Made by a program: the position numbers and the translations under genes. This document shows positions 14,098 to 21,286 of a stretch of DNA of 22,815 nucleotides, piece by piece. The DNA is taken from contig JAILMZ010000089.1 in assembly GCA_024692105.1 (NCBI GenBank), positions 1 through 22,815 on the forward strand, given 5' to 3'. The notes beneath the pieces are model-generated. The model searched no databases, was not told the origin of the DNA, and saw only the letters and a program-made list of their open reading frames with translations. Each line of letters opens with the position of its first letter. Position 1 is the first letter of the stretch. The DNA comes from Saccharofermentans sp. (GTDB taxonomy: Bacteria; Bacillota_A; Clostridia; Saccharofermentanales; Saccharofermentanaceae).

Positions 14098-16488
14098 ATG
14101 AAAGTGATGCAGAGATTTGTCTCGGCAGTTCTTGTCATTGCCATTCTCACATTGGTTTGCATGTCTTTGACGTCCTGCGCCGGGGAAGAAGCGGTTACGA
14201 AGATCCTGGAGACCGACCCGTGGTACGACACGGAAAGGATCGAACTGGATGCTGATTTCGATCCGGAACTTTACACTGACATCATGGCTAACGGCCCGTG
14301 GCTCATCGGAGACTACTTTGTCATGTATTACATGGCCATGGAGCGGGGCACGGAGGAGACGGGATACATGTCCCGCATGGTCGAATTCATGGGCATCTTC
14401 GATAAGACCGGCAATCTCAAGCAGAAGGTGGATCTGAGGGAGTCGATCAAAGACTACTTCAAGTCAGGTTCGTATTTCGTGCTCAGTTTTGCCGAAGGCG
14501 AGCAAGGCATAAGGTTCTCTTTCTACAGGCTTGAGACCACGATGATCTATTACTGCGATGTCGATCCCGAGACCGGACTGCTGTGCGGAGAGCCTACCGA
14601 GTTCGATTACGGTTCGGTGTCGGTGAGCGGTCAGTATGTCTTGTATGCGAAGGACTTTGGCGGGTATGAAGTAATCCTGCTTTCCGACCCCGTCTCAAGA
14701 CATGACGATCTGGTCGTCGGCAAGGACGGCAAAGCGCTCTATAAAGTTGATTTTGATGCAGCATTCGGTCCGAACGGCCTTATGTATGTCAGTGATTTCT
14801 ACGCAGGCGGCGAAGGCAAGATCTTTATCGAAGGCTTCGGCAAGGAGCATGTCATGGGAAGTCTTGACCTTGCGACCGGCGAGCTCACCAAACTCACCGA
14901 CGTGACGCCCGTCTCCGAGAACCAGCGCATCTCCTGCACGCCCGACGGCTCGGTATATCTGACCAAGGCAACGGGCATCTACGATTATTCGCTTGACGGC
15001 GAAGGCGAGTGCAGGCTGAACTTCGACAACTGCAACACCAACCGTTACGAGAGCCAGAATGCCGCCGTGCTGTATTTCGACGACACGAGTGCAATCCTCG
15101 GATACAACCTGCCCAACACCGGTTCCGTTATGACCAGTACTGAGACGGTCGTGTATTTCCTCGAGAAGGCAGAGAAGAATCCGAATGCCGGCAAGGCAGT
15201 CGTCACGGTCGCAAGCCTAAGCGATTCCCTGTCGTATTTCGAAGGCGACGCGCTCAAGGCCTTCAACGATCAGAATCAGGAATACTACGCACAGCTCGTC
15301 CTCTATGATCAGAATGCCTACCTTACCATAGGCGATTCCACGGAGGACATCGACAAGGCGGACCAGCAGAGGTTCAGCGCGATGGCCCTCGCCAGCGGCT
15401 CGCTTATACAGGATATCCGCGCGGGCACGGGCCCTGACGTCATCTTCGGCGCGGCCCAGTCCATCGATCTTCTAAGCAGCGAATACCTGCTGGACCTCAC
15501 GCCTTACCTCGATGGTGCGGACTACAACGCCGCCGACTACTATTCCAATGTCGTGGACGCCTCCAAGATCGACGGCAAGGCATACTTCATCCCGACCGCG
15601 TTCACGGTGGCGGGCATCGTCACGGACGGTTCGAAACTCTCCTCTTCACAGGTCGGCTTCACCTACGACGAGTACTCATCGTTCGTATACGGTCAGCTCA
15701 ACGGAGTCGAACCCGTGTCCGACAACGTCAGCCGCATGCACTTCCTGTCCATCTGCATCCAGAGCAACTACTCGAAATGGATAGCAAACGGCGAGGTCTC
15801 TTTCGACACGGAAGAATTCAGGAAACTGGCGGCTTTCTTCAAAGAACAGATTCCGGAAGGCGCCGCAGTCAAATCAGATGACGGTGAGGTCTGGAGTGAG
15901 GAGTTCTTAACCGGCCCGGAGTATAAGGATGCGGTCTTTGTGGAGAGCATCGACAGCCTCCGCGCGCTTGCCTCCGCCAACTTCTACGGCAATAATGTCA
16001 AGGTTGTCGGGCTTCCTTCCAAGGAGGGAACAGGCCTTACCGCCAACATCACCAATTCCTTCTCGATTGCGCAGAACACCAAGGTGAAAGACGGTGCATA
16101 CGCGCTTCTGGGCATCCTGCTCAGCAAAGAAGTCCAGGAAGAATCACGCGAAGCCATCCCGGTGAACCGTGCGGCAGTCCAAAGCAAGATCGATGCGGAA
16201 ATCTATGCTAACGAGGTGGCTTTCGGCGTCTTCGAGAAGCAGCAGGAGTACATGCAGACCTCGCTGGATGATCTGTGCCGCGAGTACGGGTATTTCGGTG
16301 AGGGTTCCGTTATTCCGGATGTCTTCCTCGAGATGCTTGAAGGCGTGGATTCGATAATGCTCGCCGACAACTCGGTGCTGATGATCGTGTCAGAAGAGAT
16401 CCCGCCGTACCTGCTCGGCCAAAAGGACCTGGACAGCGTGATCAGTACGATCGACAGCAGGGTGCATATTGTTTTTGATGAGAGGTAA
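14098..16488 (+). CDS. Large solute-binding lipoprotein with extra N-terminal domain
   Basis: A 796-aa extracytoplasmic lipoprotein. ATG 14098 is chosen because GGGGG lies 7 nt upstream and a lipoprotein signal follows (KVMQR, hydrophobic core, lipobox LTS-C27); an upstream in-frame TTG at 14056 would bury the signal. Residues about 40-360 hold repeated beta-strand-like blocks (for example MGSLDLATGELTKL, ISCTPDGSVYLTKATG) that may form a propeller. Residues about 366-770 resemble an ABC-transporter family 1 extracellular solute-binding protein: VVTVASLSDSL start, GTGPDVIFG, LLDLTPYLDG, DGKAYFIPTAF, ending with SREAIPVNRAAVQ. Such proteins capture sugars or peptides for a permease, but no permease gene is nearby, so it may be an orphan binding or sensory protein. 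A terminator follows. Confidence 0.8.
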   Translation: MKVMQRFVSAVLVIAILTLVCMSLTSCAGEEAVTKILETDPWYDTERIELDADFDPELYTDIMANGPWLIGDYFVMYYMAMERGTEETGYMSRMVEFMGIFDKTGNLKQKVDLRESIKDYFKSGSYFVLSFAEGEQGIRFSFYRLETTMIYYCDVDPETGLLCGEPTEFDYGSVSVSGQYVLYAKDFGGYEVILLSDPVSRHDDLVVGKDGKALYKVDFDAAFGPNGLMYVSDFYAGGEGKIFIEGFGKEHVMGSLDLATGELTKLTDVTPVSENQRISCTPDGSVYLTKATGIYDYSLDGEGECRLNFDNCNTNRYESQNAAVLYFDDTSAILGYNLPNTGSVMTSTETVVYFLEKAEKNPNAGKAVVTVASLSDSLSYFEGDALKAFNDQNQEYYAQLVLYDQNAYLTIGDSTEDIDKADQQRFSAMALASGSLIQDIRAGTGPDVIFGAAQSIDLLSSEYLLDLTPYLDGADYNAADYYSNVVDASKIDGKAYFIPTAFTVAGIVTDGSKLSSSQVGFTYDEYSSFVYGQLNGVEPVSDNVSRMHFLSICIQSNYSKWIANGEVSFDTEEFRKLAAFFKEQIPEGAAVKSDDGEVWSEEFLTGPEYKDAVFVESIDSLRALASANFYGNNVKVVGLPSKEGTGLTANITNSFSIAQNTKVKDGAYALLGILLSKEVQEESREAIPVNRAAVQSKIDAEIYANEVAFGVFEKQQEYMQTSLDDLCREYGYFGEGSVIPDVFLEMLEGVDSIMLADNSVLMIVSEEIPPYLLGQKDLDSVISTIDSRVHIVFDER

Positions 16489-16512
16489 CGCAGGTTTCTG
16501 CAGTTTTTAAGG

Positions 16513-16539
16513 CGCGCCCTTTCCCGGGGCGCGTTTTTT
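16513..16539 (+). terminator. Rho-independent terminator
   Basis: CGCGCCC (16513-16519) pairs perfectly with GGGCGCG (16527-16533) around a 7-nt loop and is followed directly by six T residues (16534-16539). It lies 25 nt after the stop of the solute-binding lipoprotein gene and closes that unit. Confidence 0.92.
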
Positions 16540-16628
16540 GTTGCGTATGTTAAGTAAGTGTTTACCGCGCCAAAGCTGTGAAGGAATATGGCAGATCCTT
16601 GATGCTAAACATCTATGCAATTCTTTGT

Positions 16629-16640
16629 AACAATATTGTT
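16629..16640. repeat. Palindrome AACAATATTGTT upstream of a -35 box
   Basis: A perfect 12-bp palindrome, 2 bp before the -35 candidate of the following lipoprotein gene, in an otherwise featureless 138-bp spacer. It is a plausible operator for a dimeric repressor or activator, but such short AT-rich palindromes also arise by chance. Confidence 0.35.
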
Positions 16641-16642
16641 GT

Positions 16643-16671
16643 TTGTGCCTGGCAGCGCGGGATGTTTTAAT
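16643..16671 (+). promoter_or_regulatory. Promoter placed for a leaderless start at 16678
   Basis: TTGTGC (16643-16648), 17 bp, then TTTAAT (16666-16671). The -10 box ends 6 nt before the ATG at 16678, so the transcript would begin at or next to the start codon; no ribosome binding site is seen. Confidence 0.4.
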
Positions 16672-16677
16672 TAATAT

Positions 16678-17250
16678 ATGAGAAAAATTACATTCACCGC
16701 CGTGTGCATCACGGCAACGTTAATCCTTACATCCTGCGCTGCAAAGCTGCCCGAGTTCACGCAAGACTCCGTCATCGAAGTCACCGGGCGCCAGGGCGTC
16801 TGCGCGGAAGGCGACTACTACTGGGTAAGCGGATCCAAGACGCTTGCCAAATACGACCTCGAAACAGGTGAGTACAAGGGCAAGTTCCTCATGGAGGATC
16901 CGCCTTTGCTCATCCAGGGCATCTCGTACTACAACGGTTACATCTACATCTCCTGCGACGACGGCGAAGCAGGGCTGGACGCGCCGGACCACATGTACCG
17001 CACGAAGATAGGGTGGTGGGAGTTCCTTAACATGAAAGACGGCATCGGCTCATGCAAGGTCGAGAGGATCAAGGCTTTCGACGACGTGATCAAGCAGGGC
17101 GAGATCGAGGGCCTGACGTTCGATAAACAGACAGGCGACCTGCTGATTCTTTACAACCGCGGTGCGATAATCGTCGACGGCATCAAAACGGGCCTGTACG
17201 AAGGGTACGACCACGAGATCTCGGAAGTGTTTGTTTATAAGGTGAGCTGA
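16678..17250 (+). CDS. Small lipoprotein, beta-propeller-like fragment, unknown function
   Basis: A 190-aa predicted lipoprotein: signal peptide MRKITFTAVC... with lipobox LTS-C20 followed by AAK. The mature part has strand-turn units such as GVCAEGDYYWVSGSKTLAKYDLETG, ISYYNGYIYISCDD and IEGLTFDKQTGDLLILYNRG, with the look of a few blades of an SMP-30/YncE-type propeller; it is too short for a full propeller, so it may be partial or oligomeric. I do not recognise a defined family. The ATG lacks a ribosome binding site. The gene converges on the reverse-strand zinc-ribbon pair with a 9-nt gap and no clear terminator. Confidence 0.75.
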   Translation: MRKITFTAVCITATLILTSCAAKLPEFTQDSVIEVTGRQGVCAEGDYYWVSGSKTLAKYDLETGEYKGKFLMEDPPLLIQGISYYNGYIYISCDDGEAGLDAPDHMYRTKIGWWEFLNMKDGIGSCKVERIKAFDDVIKQGEIEGLTFDKQTGDLLILYNRGAIIVDGIKTGLYEGYDHEISEVFVYKVS

Positions 17251-17259
17251 AGGCACGCC

Positions 17260-18150
17260 TTAAGGCATGTCGATCTTCCAATGAGTCCTTGTCTCAGGGT
17301 CATCCTCGCGGATCACGGCGTATGCTTTGTTGATCTTATCTATGAGGACGCAGCTCTCTTCGCGGTATTTTGTTATCTGATCTTCCTGTTGTCTTATCCT
17401 TCTTTCCCTCTCGTTGTTCACGCGGGTAAGTTCTGAAGCGAAAGTATCGGCATCCTTCCTGTTCGTAGCAACGATGCTGATGATCGGAATTGCGATAACT
17501 ACAGCCAAGGCGAGTGCTCCGGTCCATAATTCGCCGGAGTTCTTCTCAGCGCTGTTCACGAGTGCAAGTATACCGCCGATAGCGATAGCGGAGATTACTA
17601 CTAAGGATAACTTGAAATCAGGTGTGTTATATCCGCTTCCCAATGCCGCAGCCGTCTCGATCTCATAGTCAACTTCGCCCGCGTTTATCTTGCGCTTGTT
17701 ATCCTGCGCTTCACGCATCTTCTTTTGGGCCTGCGCATACTCTTCGCAGAGCTTGAACATATCCCTCAGTCTCTCGAAATACTCCTTATCGGTGGAGCCT
17801 GCCGCCTCGAGTTCCTCTTCGATGTGGATGACACCGTAGTTGCGCATAGCCAGGCGGCCGTGGTTCTCAAAATCGCGAATGGACTTCATGCGCGCCTTCG
17901 CAAGCATCCTTCCCCTGAGCGCGAGAAAGTCTTGCGGTTCCTGCCCGAGCACCTGGTCGAAAGCTTCTTTGGCCGAGTTGAACTCGCCTCTGCGAAGAGC
18001 GTTCATGCCGCGCGACAGTGCATCTTCCTCACCGAAAAGATCGTAGTCATACGTGACGCCGCAGAAGGGGCACTTATAGAGTTTTGCTTCGGAATCGAGA
18101 ATGAGATCGCCGCCGCATGATGTGCATTGATGTCTCAGTGCTTCAGCCAT
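17260..18150 (-). CDS. Zinc-ribbon, TPR-like, two-TM, coiled-coil protein (paralogue 2)
   Basis: A 296-aa protein of four parts. A zinc ribbon with C9-xx-C12-GG and C27-xx-C30-GVTYDYD lies at 1-38. A helical, TPR-like segment is at 40-90 (LSRGMNALRRGEFNSAKEAFDQVL). A charged helical region runs to about 180. Two transmembrane helices (about 181-199 and 208-228) follow, then a coiled coil (about 235-280). Both ends probably face the cytoplasm. The start has GAGGT 8 nt upstream. It lies 10 nt downstream of paralogue 1 (18161-19036) and by hand alignment shares about two-thirds identity over the first 86 residues, less after. Function unknown; the architecture suggests a membrane-anchored scaffold or sensor. 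Confidence 0.8.
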   Translation of the reverse strand: MAEALRHQCTSCGGDLILDSEAKLYKCPFCGVTYDYDLFGEEDALSRGMNALRRGEFNSAKEAFDQVLGQEPQDFLALRGRMLAKARMKSIRDFENHGRLAMRNYGVIHIEEELEAAGSTDKEYFERLRDMFKLCEEYAQAQKKMREAQDNKRKINAGEVDYEIETAAALGSGYNTPDFKLSLVVISAIAIGGILALVNSAEKNSGELWTGALALAVVIAIPIISIVATNRKDADTFASELTRVNNERERRIRQQEDQITKYREESCVLIDKINKAYAVIREDDPETRTHWKIDMP

Positions 18151-18160
18151 GTCTTCTACC

Positions 18161-19036
18161 TCACGTCTTCTGTGTGGGTGCCTTCAGTTCCGGGTCGATC
18201 CTCCTGAGTTCCACGTATTCTTTCCTGACGGACTTCAGGAGTTCTATTTTCTTATCTCTGATGTCAGACAGTTTCCTGTCTGCGCCTTCGAGTTCTTCAT
18301 TAAGCCCCTCTATCTGGTTCGCGTACTTCCTTTCGCTTCCAACCGAGAGGACACCGAATATTCCGCCGACTCCGAAGACTGCCACTCCGCCCCATGCCAT
18401 GGTGACGATCTCCGCGTCCTTTGAGGCCAGCGCTACCACGAGACATGCCGCGCACACCAGCCATGCTATGACAGCGAACACGATCGGATTCATCATGGTC
18501 ACGCCGTTTTCCGACCTGATCGGAATGCCGCTGTCCTGCCTTCTCGCAGCGACCGCATCGAAGTGTGACGCCTGTCTGCGCTTTGCAAGATCCGCGTCCT
18601 TCTCGCCCTTGTCGGCCTGCGCGTATTCTTCGCCCAGGTTGAAGATGGTCATAAGCTTTGTGAAGTATGCTTTGTCTTCTTCTGCCGCTGCTTCGAGCTC
18701 GGCTTCCGCGCGAACCTTATCGTACGGGATCTGCAGGAGGACGTCGGCCTTGTTGAGCTCCTTCACGCCCGTGACTTTTGCTTTCGCCAGGAGCCTGCCG
18801 CGGAGTGCAAGAAAATCGTGCGGGTCCTTTGCCAGGATGAAATCGAAAGCCTCCATTGCCGATTTGAACTCGCCTTCTTTGAGCGCACGCATGCCCTTGG
18901 TCAGCACGTCCTCCTCGCGGAAGTACTCGTAATCGTAAGTAACTCCGCAGTAGGGACATCTGTAGAGCTGCGCATCAACGTCGATGATGAGCGCGCCGCC
19001 GCAAGATGAACAAAGATGTTTAAGTAATTCAGCCAT
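18161..19036 (-). CDS. Zinc-ribbon, TPR-like, two-TM, coiled-coil protein (paralogue 1)
   Basis: A 291-aa sister of the next gene in the same operon. The zinc ribbon has C9-xx-C12-GG and C27-xx-C30-GVTYDYE, then a TPR-like segment (LTKGMRALKEGEFKSAMEAFDFIL), a charged region with an Arg/Lys stretch near 143-170, two transmembrane helices (about 182-205 and 210-232), and a C-terminal coiled coil (about 236-275). The middle and membrane parts have diverged strongly between the two copies while the ribbon and TPR-like segment are kept, suggesting conserved partner binding. No ribosome binding site precedes the ATG; a perfect TATAAT ends 6 nt before it. It is divergent from the 19272 gene across a palindromic repeat. 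Confidence 0.8.
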   Translation of the reverse strand: MAELLKHLCSSCGGALIIDVDAQLYRCPYCGVTYDYEYFREEDVLTKGMRALKEGEFKSAMEAFDFILAKDPHDFLALRGRLLAKAKVTGVKELNKADVLLQIPYDKVRAEAELEAAAEEDKAYFTKLMTIFNLGEEYAQADKGEKDADLAKRRQASHFDAVAARRQDSGIPIRSENGVTMMNPIVFAVIAWLVCAACLVVALASKDAEIVTMAWGGVAVFGVGGIFGVLSVGSERKYANQIEGLNEELEGADRKLSDIRDKKIELLKSVRKEYVELRRIDPELKAPTQKT

Positions 19037-19042
19037 GTTTGA

Positions 19043-19048
19043 ATTATA
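19043..19048 (-). promoter_or_regulatory. Extended -10 box placed for a leaderless start at 19036
   Basis: On the reverse strand TGT-TATAAT, an extended -10 box, ends 6 nt before the ATG at 19036. Transcription would start at or next to the start codon. No clear -35 and no ribosome binding site are present. Confidence 0.5.
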
Positions 19049-19115
19049 ACACTACCCGCGGTTATTTTTTTATAACGGCAGGTGCGAATTAGGGGCCGCA
19101 AATTCCTCCCGGTCG

Positions 19116-19215
19116 CTGGTTTGTCGCTGGAAATGATGATTTCAGCGACTTTCCAGCGAATTTCTCTGGTTTGTCGCTGAAAATGACGATCTCAGCGAAT
19201 TTCCAGCGACTGAGC
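19116..19215. repeat. Tandem 50-bp palindromic repeat, two copies
   Basis: Two direct copies of a 50-bp unit, 19116-19165 and 19166-19215, with only a few differences over the first 44 bases. Each starts CTGGTTTGTCGCTG and contains inverted words. In unit 1 CGCTGGAAA pairs perfectly with TTTCCAGCG, and GTCGCTG with CAGCGAC, giving mutually exclusive hairpins. In unit 2 TCGCTGA pairs with TCAGCGA, and GTCGCTG with CAGCGAC. An extra GTCGCTGG precedes unit 1 (19112-19119). It sits between two divergent genes, so it is not a terminator. Possible roles are a REP-like element, a multi-site operator or a structured RNA. Confidence 0.8.
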
Positions 19216-19258
19216 TCCATGCAGTCGCAAAATCCGAAAAGTTGCCGTTTGACAAGTG

Positions 19259-19264
19259 TATAAT
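19259..19264 (+). promoter_or_regulatory. -10 box placed for a leaderless start at 19272
   Basis: TATAAT preceded directly by TG ends 7 nt before the ATG at 19272. No ribosome binding site is present. TTGACA at 19249-19254 is only 4 bp upstream of the -10 box and cannot serve as its -35. The string through the ATG matches that of the 988 gene. Confidence 0.5.
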
Positions 19265-19271
19265 ATAAGAC

Positions 19272-19928
19272 ATGTCGATCGTCTTACTTAACATCGTGCT
19301 TGGAAGCATTTTTATCGGTATCGCGGGCCTGCTGACGCTGGTCGCGATCATCCTGATCGTTGTCTCTTTGGTCAGGTCCTCAAAAGCCAAAAAGCAGAAT
19401 AAGAAGACCAAGAAGGTCGGCCTTTGGATAGGCGTTACAATGCTCGTCATACCATGGGTGATCGTGGCAATCTTTATCGCCGCGGCTAATGTAATGGACA
19501 GTGCCAACAACAGGTGGCTGCCCGGACGTGAGGTGCTTGCAAAGGCCGTTGCGAATAAGGATGCAGAAGAACTGTACGATATGATGGCCGACGACGTGGT
19601 AGACAGAAACGACATTACCGTCGAAGACATGGAAGAATTCCTCGCACAGTGCGACCTCGAGAACGTGAGCAGCAAGGACATCGAGCTTTATTCGGATTTC
19701 GGCTCCGAGAAGAATCACTACAGGAACTATACCAGTTATGCAAACGGCCGGGCGCAGACGTGTTTCCAGTACACGATGTATGAGGTGAACGACGACGGCG
19801 CCAAGATATACATCGCTGCGGTCGACGGCAATCCCGAAGGCGAAGAGTTCGTAGGCATCTACTACATCGAATACCAGGCGGGCGACGACTTTATCTCCAT
19901 AGGCGAGAAACCGCCCAAGGAAGGATAA
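19272..19928 (+). CDS. Small membrane protein with extracytoplasmic domain, unknown
   Basis: A 218-aa protein with two N-terminal transmembrane helices (about 7-33 and 50-73) separated by a very basic loop (SSKAKKQNKKTKK), which should be cytoplasmic, so the 145-residue C-terminal domain is outside. That domain begins REVLAKAVANKDAEELYDMM and continues with beta-rich sequence (CFQYTMYEV, AKIYIAAVDG, GIYYIEYQ), loosely recalling small DUF5104- or NTF2-like ligand folds in clostridial lipoproteins; the assignment is weak. It begins without a ribosome binding site, is preceded by the tandem palindromic repeat, and is divergent from the zinc-ribbon pair. hisS follows under its own promoter. Confidence 0.75.
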   Translation: MSIVLLNIVLGSIFIGIAGLLTLVAIILIVVSLVRSSKAKKQNKKTKKVGLWIGVTMLVIPWVIVAIFIAAANVMDSANNRWLPGREVLAKAVANKDAEELYDMMADDVVDRNDITVEDMEEFLAQCDLENVSSKDIELYSDFGSEKNHYRNYTSYANGRAQTCFQYTMYEVNDDGAKIYIAAVDGNPEGEEFVGIYYIEYQAGDDFISIGEKPPKEG

Positions 19929-19941
19929 AAGCCGGTAAAGG

Positions 19942-19970
19942 TTGTCTAAACGCGCTTCTTGCCTTATAAT
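19942..19970 (+). promoter_or_regulatory. Sigma-A promoter of hisS-aspS
   Basis: TTGTCT (19942-19947), exactly 17 bp, then a perfect TATAAT (19965-19970). Transcription near 19977 leaves a leader of about 27 nt, too short for a T-box, so tRNA-sensing control is unlikely here. Confidence 0.75.
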
Positions 19971-20003
19971 TACGCGTGTTTTTATAAAATAAGGAGTAAT
20001 GCG

Positions 20004-21260
20004 ATGAGATACAGCGCGCAAAAGGGTACAGGCGATATCCTGCCGGCAGATATTTACAAGTGGCAGCAGACTGAGAAGATGTTTGCGGACGTATGCCACA
20101 GTTTCGGCTACGAAGAGATCAGGATCCCGACGTTCGAACAGACCGATCTGTTCCAGAGAGGCGTCGGCGATACGACGGACGTTGTTACAAAAGAGATGTA
20201 CACCTTTGATGACAAGGGTGGCAGGAGCATAACGCTCAGACCTGAGGGTACTGCAGGCGTAGTAAGATCCTACATCGAGAACGGCATGTCTTCACTGCCG
20301 TCGCCCGTAAGGCTTTTCTACAACATCACGGCGTTCAGATACGAGAAGATGGCAAAAGGCAGAAGAAGAGAGTTCCACCAGCTGGGCTTGGAGTCTTTCG
20401 GAAGCCAGGGCCCGGAGATCGATGCAGAGATCATCTCGGTAGTAGACATCTTCTTCAAGCGCATGGGATTAAAGAACATCGCGCTGCACATCAATTCGAT
20501 CGGATGCCCCGCGTGCAGGAGCAAGTATAACGAGTTCTTAAAAGATCACTTCAGACCGCACGTATCTTCCATGTGCGAGGACTGCCAGGCAAGGTTCGAG
20601 AAGAACCCGCTGCGCATGATCGACTGCAAGATCGACGGCGAGAAAGAGATCGTACAGAGTGCTCCCAGGCTCATCGACTATCTCTGCGATGACTGCAGGG
20701 CGCATTTCGAAGGCCTTAAGGCAAACCTCGATGCGGTAGGCATCAAGTACGACATCGACCCCAACATCGTAAGAGGTCTGGATTACTACACAAGGACGGT
20801 ATTCGAGTTCGTCTCCGAGAACGTCGGCACGCAGGGCACGATCTGCGGCGGCGGAAGGTATGACGGACTCGTCGAGGACTGCGGCGGCACGGCTACCCCG
20901 GGAATAGGTTTCGCGATGGGCATCGAGAGGTTCCTGATGGAAGCAGAGGCGCAGGGCGTCGAGTTCGCACCGAACAACAACGTTAAGATCTACCTCGTAG
21001 GCATGAGCGACAACGCGGGCGCGAAAATCTCCGAGATCTGCTACGACTTAAGGCTTAACGGCATCGGCTGCGAGCGCGACCTCATGTCCCGTTCATTCAA
21101 GTCCCAGATGAAATACGCAGGCAAGCAGGGCATACCTTACCTTGCGGTCATAGGCGACGACGAGCTCATATCGGGCGAAGTCAAGGTCAAGAACATGGCT
21201 GACGGCACGGAGACAGCGGTAAGCTTAGACGGCCTCACGGCGTATCTCGCAGACAAATAA
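20004..21260 (+). CDS. hisS: Histidyl-tRNA synthetase
   Basis: A 418-aa class II aminoacyl-tRNA synthetase that charges tRNA-His. ATG 20004 is chosen because AAGGAG (19991-19996) lies 7 nt upstream and the family begins M-x-x-SAQKGTGDILP; an in-frame upstream ATG at 19959 is not supported. Visible motifs are motif 1 around IRIPTFEQTDLF (39-50), LRPEGTAGVVR (78-88), motif 2 FRYEKMAKGRRREF (111-124), the His-specific GLDYYTRTVFEF near 256-268, and motif 3 GIGFAMGIERF (300-310). CPAC and CEDC cysteine pairs lie in the insertion domain, as in other Firmicutes. The anticodon-binding domain is at the end. aspS follows after 26 nt, so the two are co-transcribed. Confidence 0.97.
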   Translation: MRYSAQKGTGDILPADIYKWQQTEKMFADVCHSFGYEEIRIPTFEQTDLFQRGVGDTTDVVTKEMYTFDDKGGRSITLRPEGTAGVVRSYIENGMSSLPSPVRLFYNITAFRYEKMAKGRRREFHQLGLESFGSQGPEIDAEIISVVDIFFKRMGLKNIALHINSIGCPACRSKYNEFLKDHFRPHVSSMCEDCQARFEKNPLRMIDCKIDGEKEIVQSAPRLIDYLCDDCRAHFEGLKANLDAVGIKYDIDPNIVRGLDYYTRTVFEFVSENVGTQGTICGGGRYDGLVEDCGGTATPGIGFAMGIERFLMEAEAQGVEFAPNNNVKIYLVGMSDNAGAKISEICYDLRLNGIGCERDLMSRSFKSQMKYAGKQGIPYLAVIGDDELISGEVKVKNMADGTETAVSLDGLTAYLADK

Positions 21261-21286
21261 AGCAAACAACATTTGGAGGAATACAT

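Noticed and set aside
17250..17275. Palindrome GCCTTAAGGC between the converging genes as a terminator
   Set aside because: A short 10-bp palindrome without a T-run on either strand; not enough for an intrinsic terminator.
19971..20003. T-box upstream of hisS
   Set aside because: The leader after the good promoter is about 27 nt, too short for a T-box, and no AGGGTGG-type sequence or terminator is seen.
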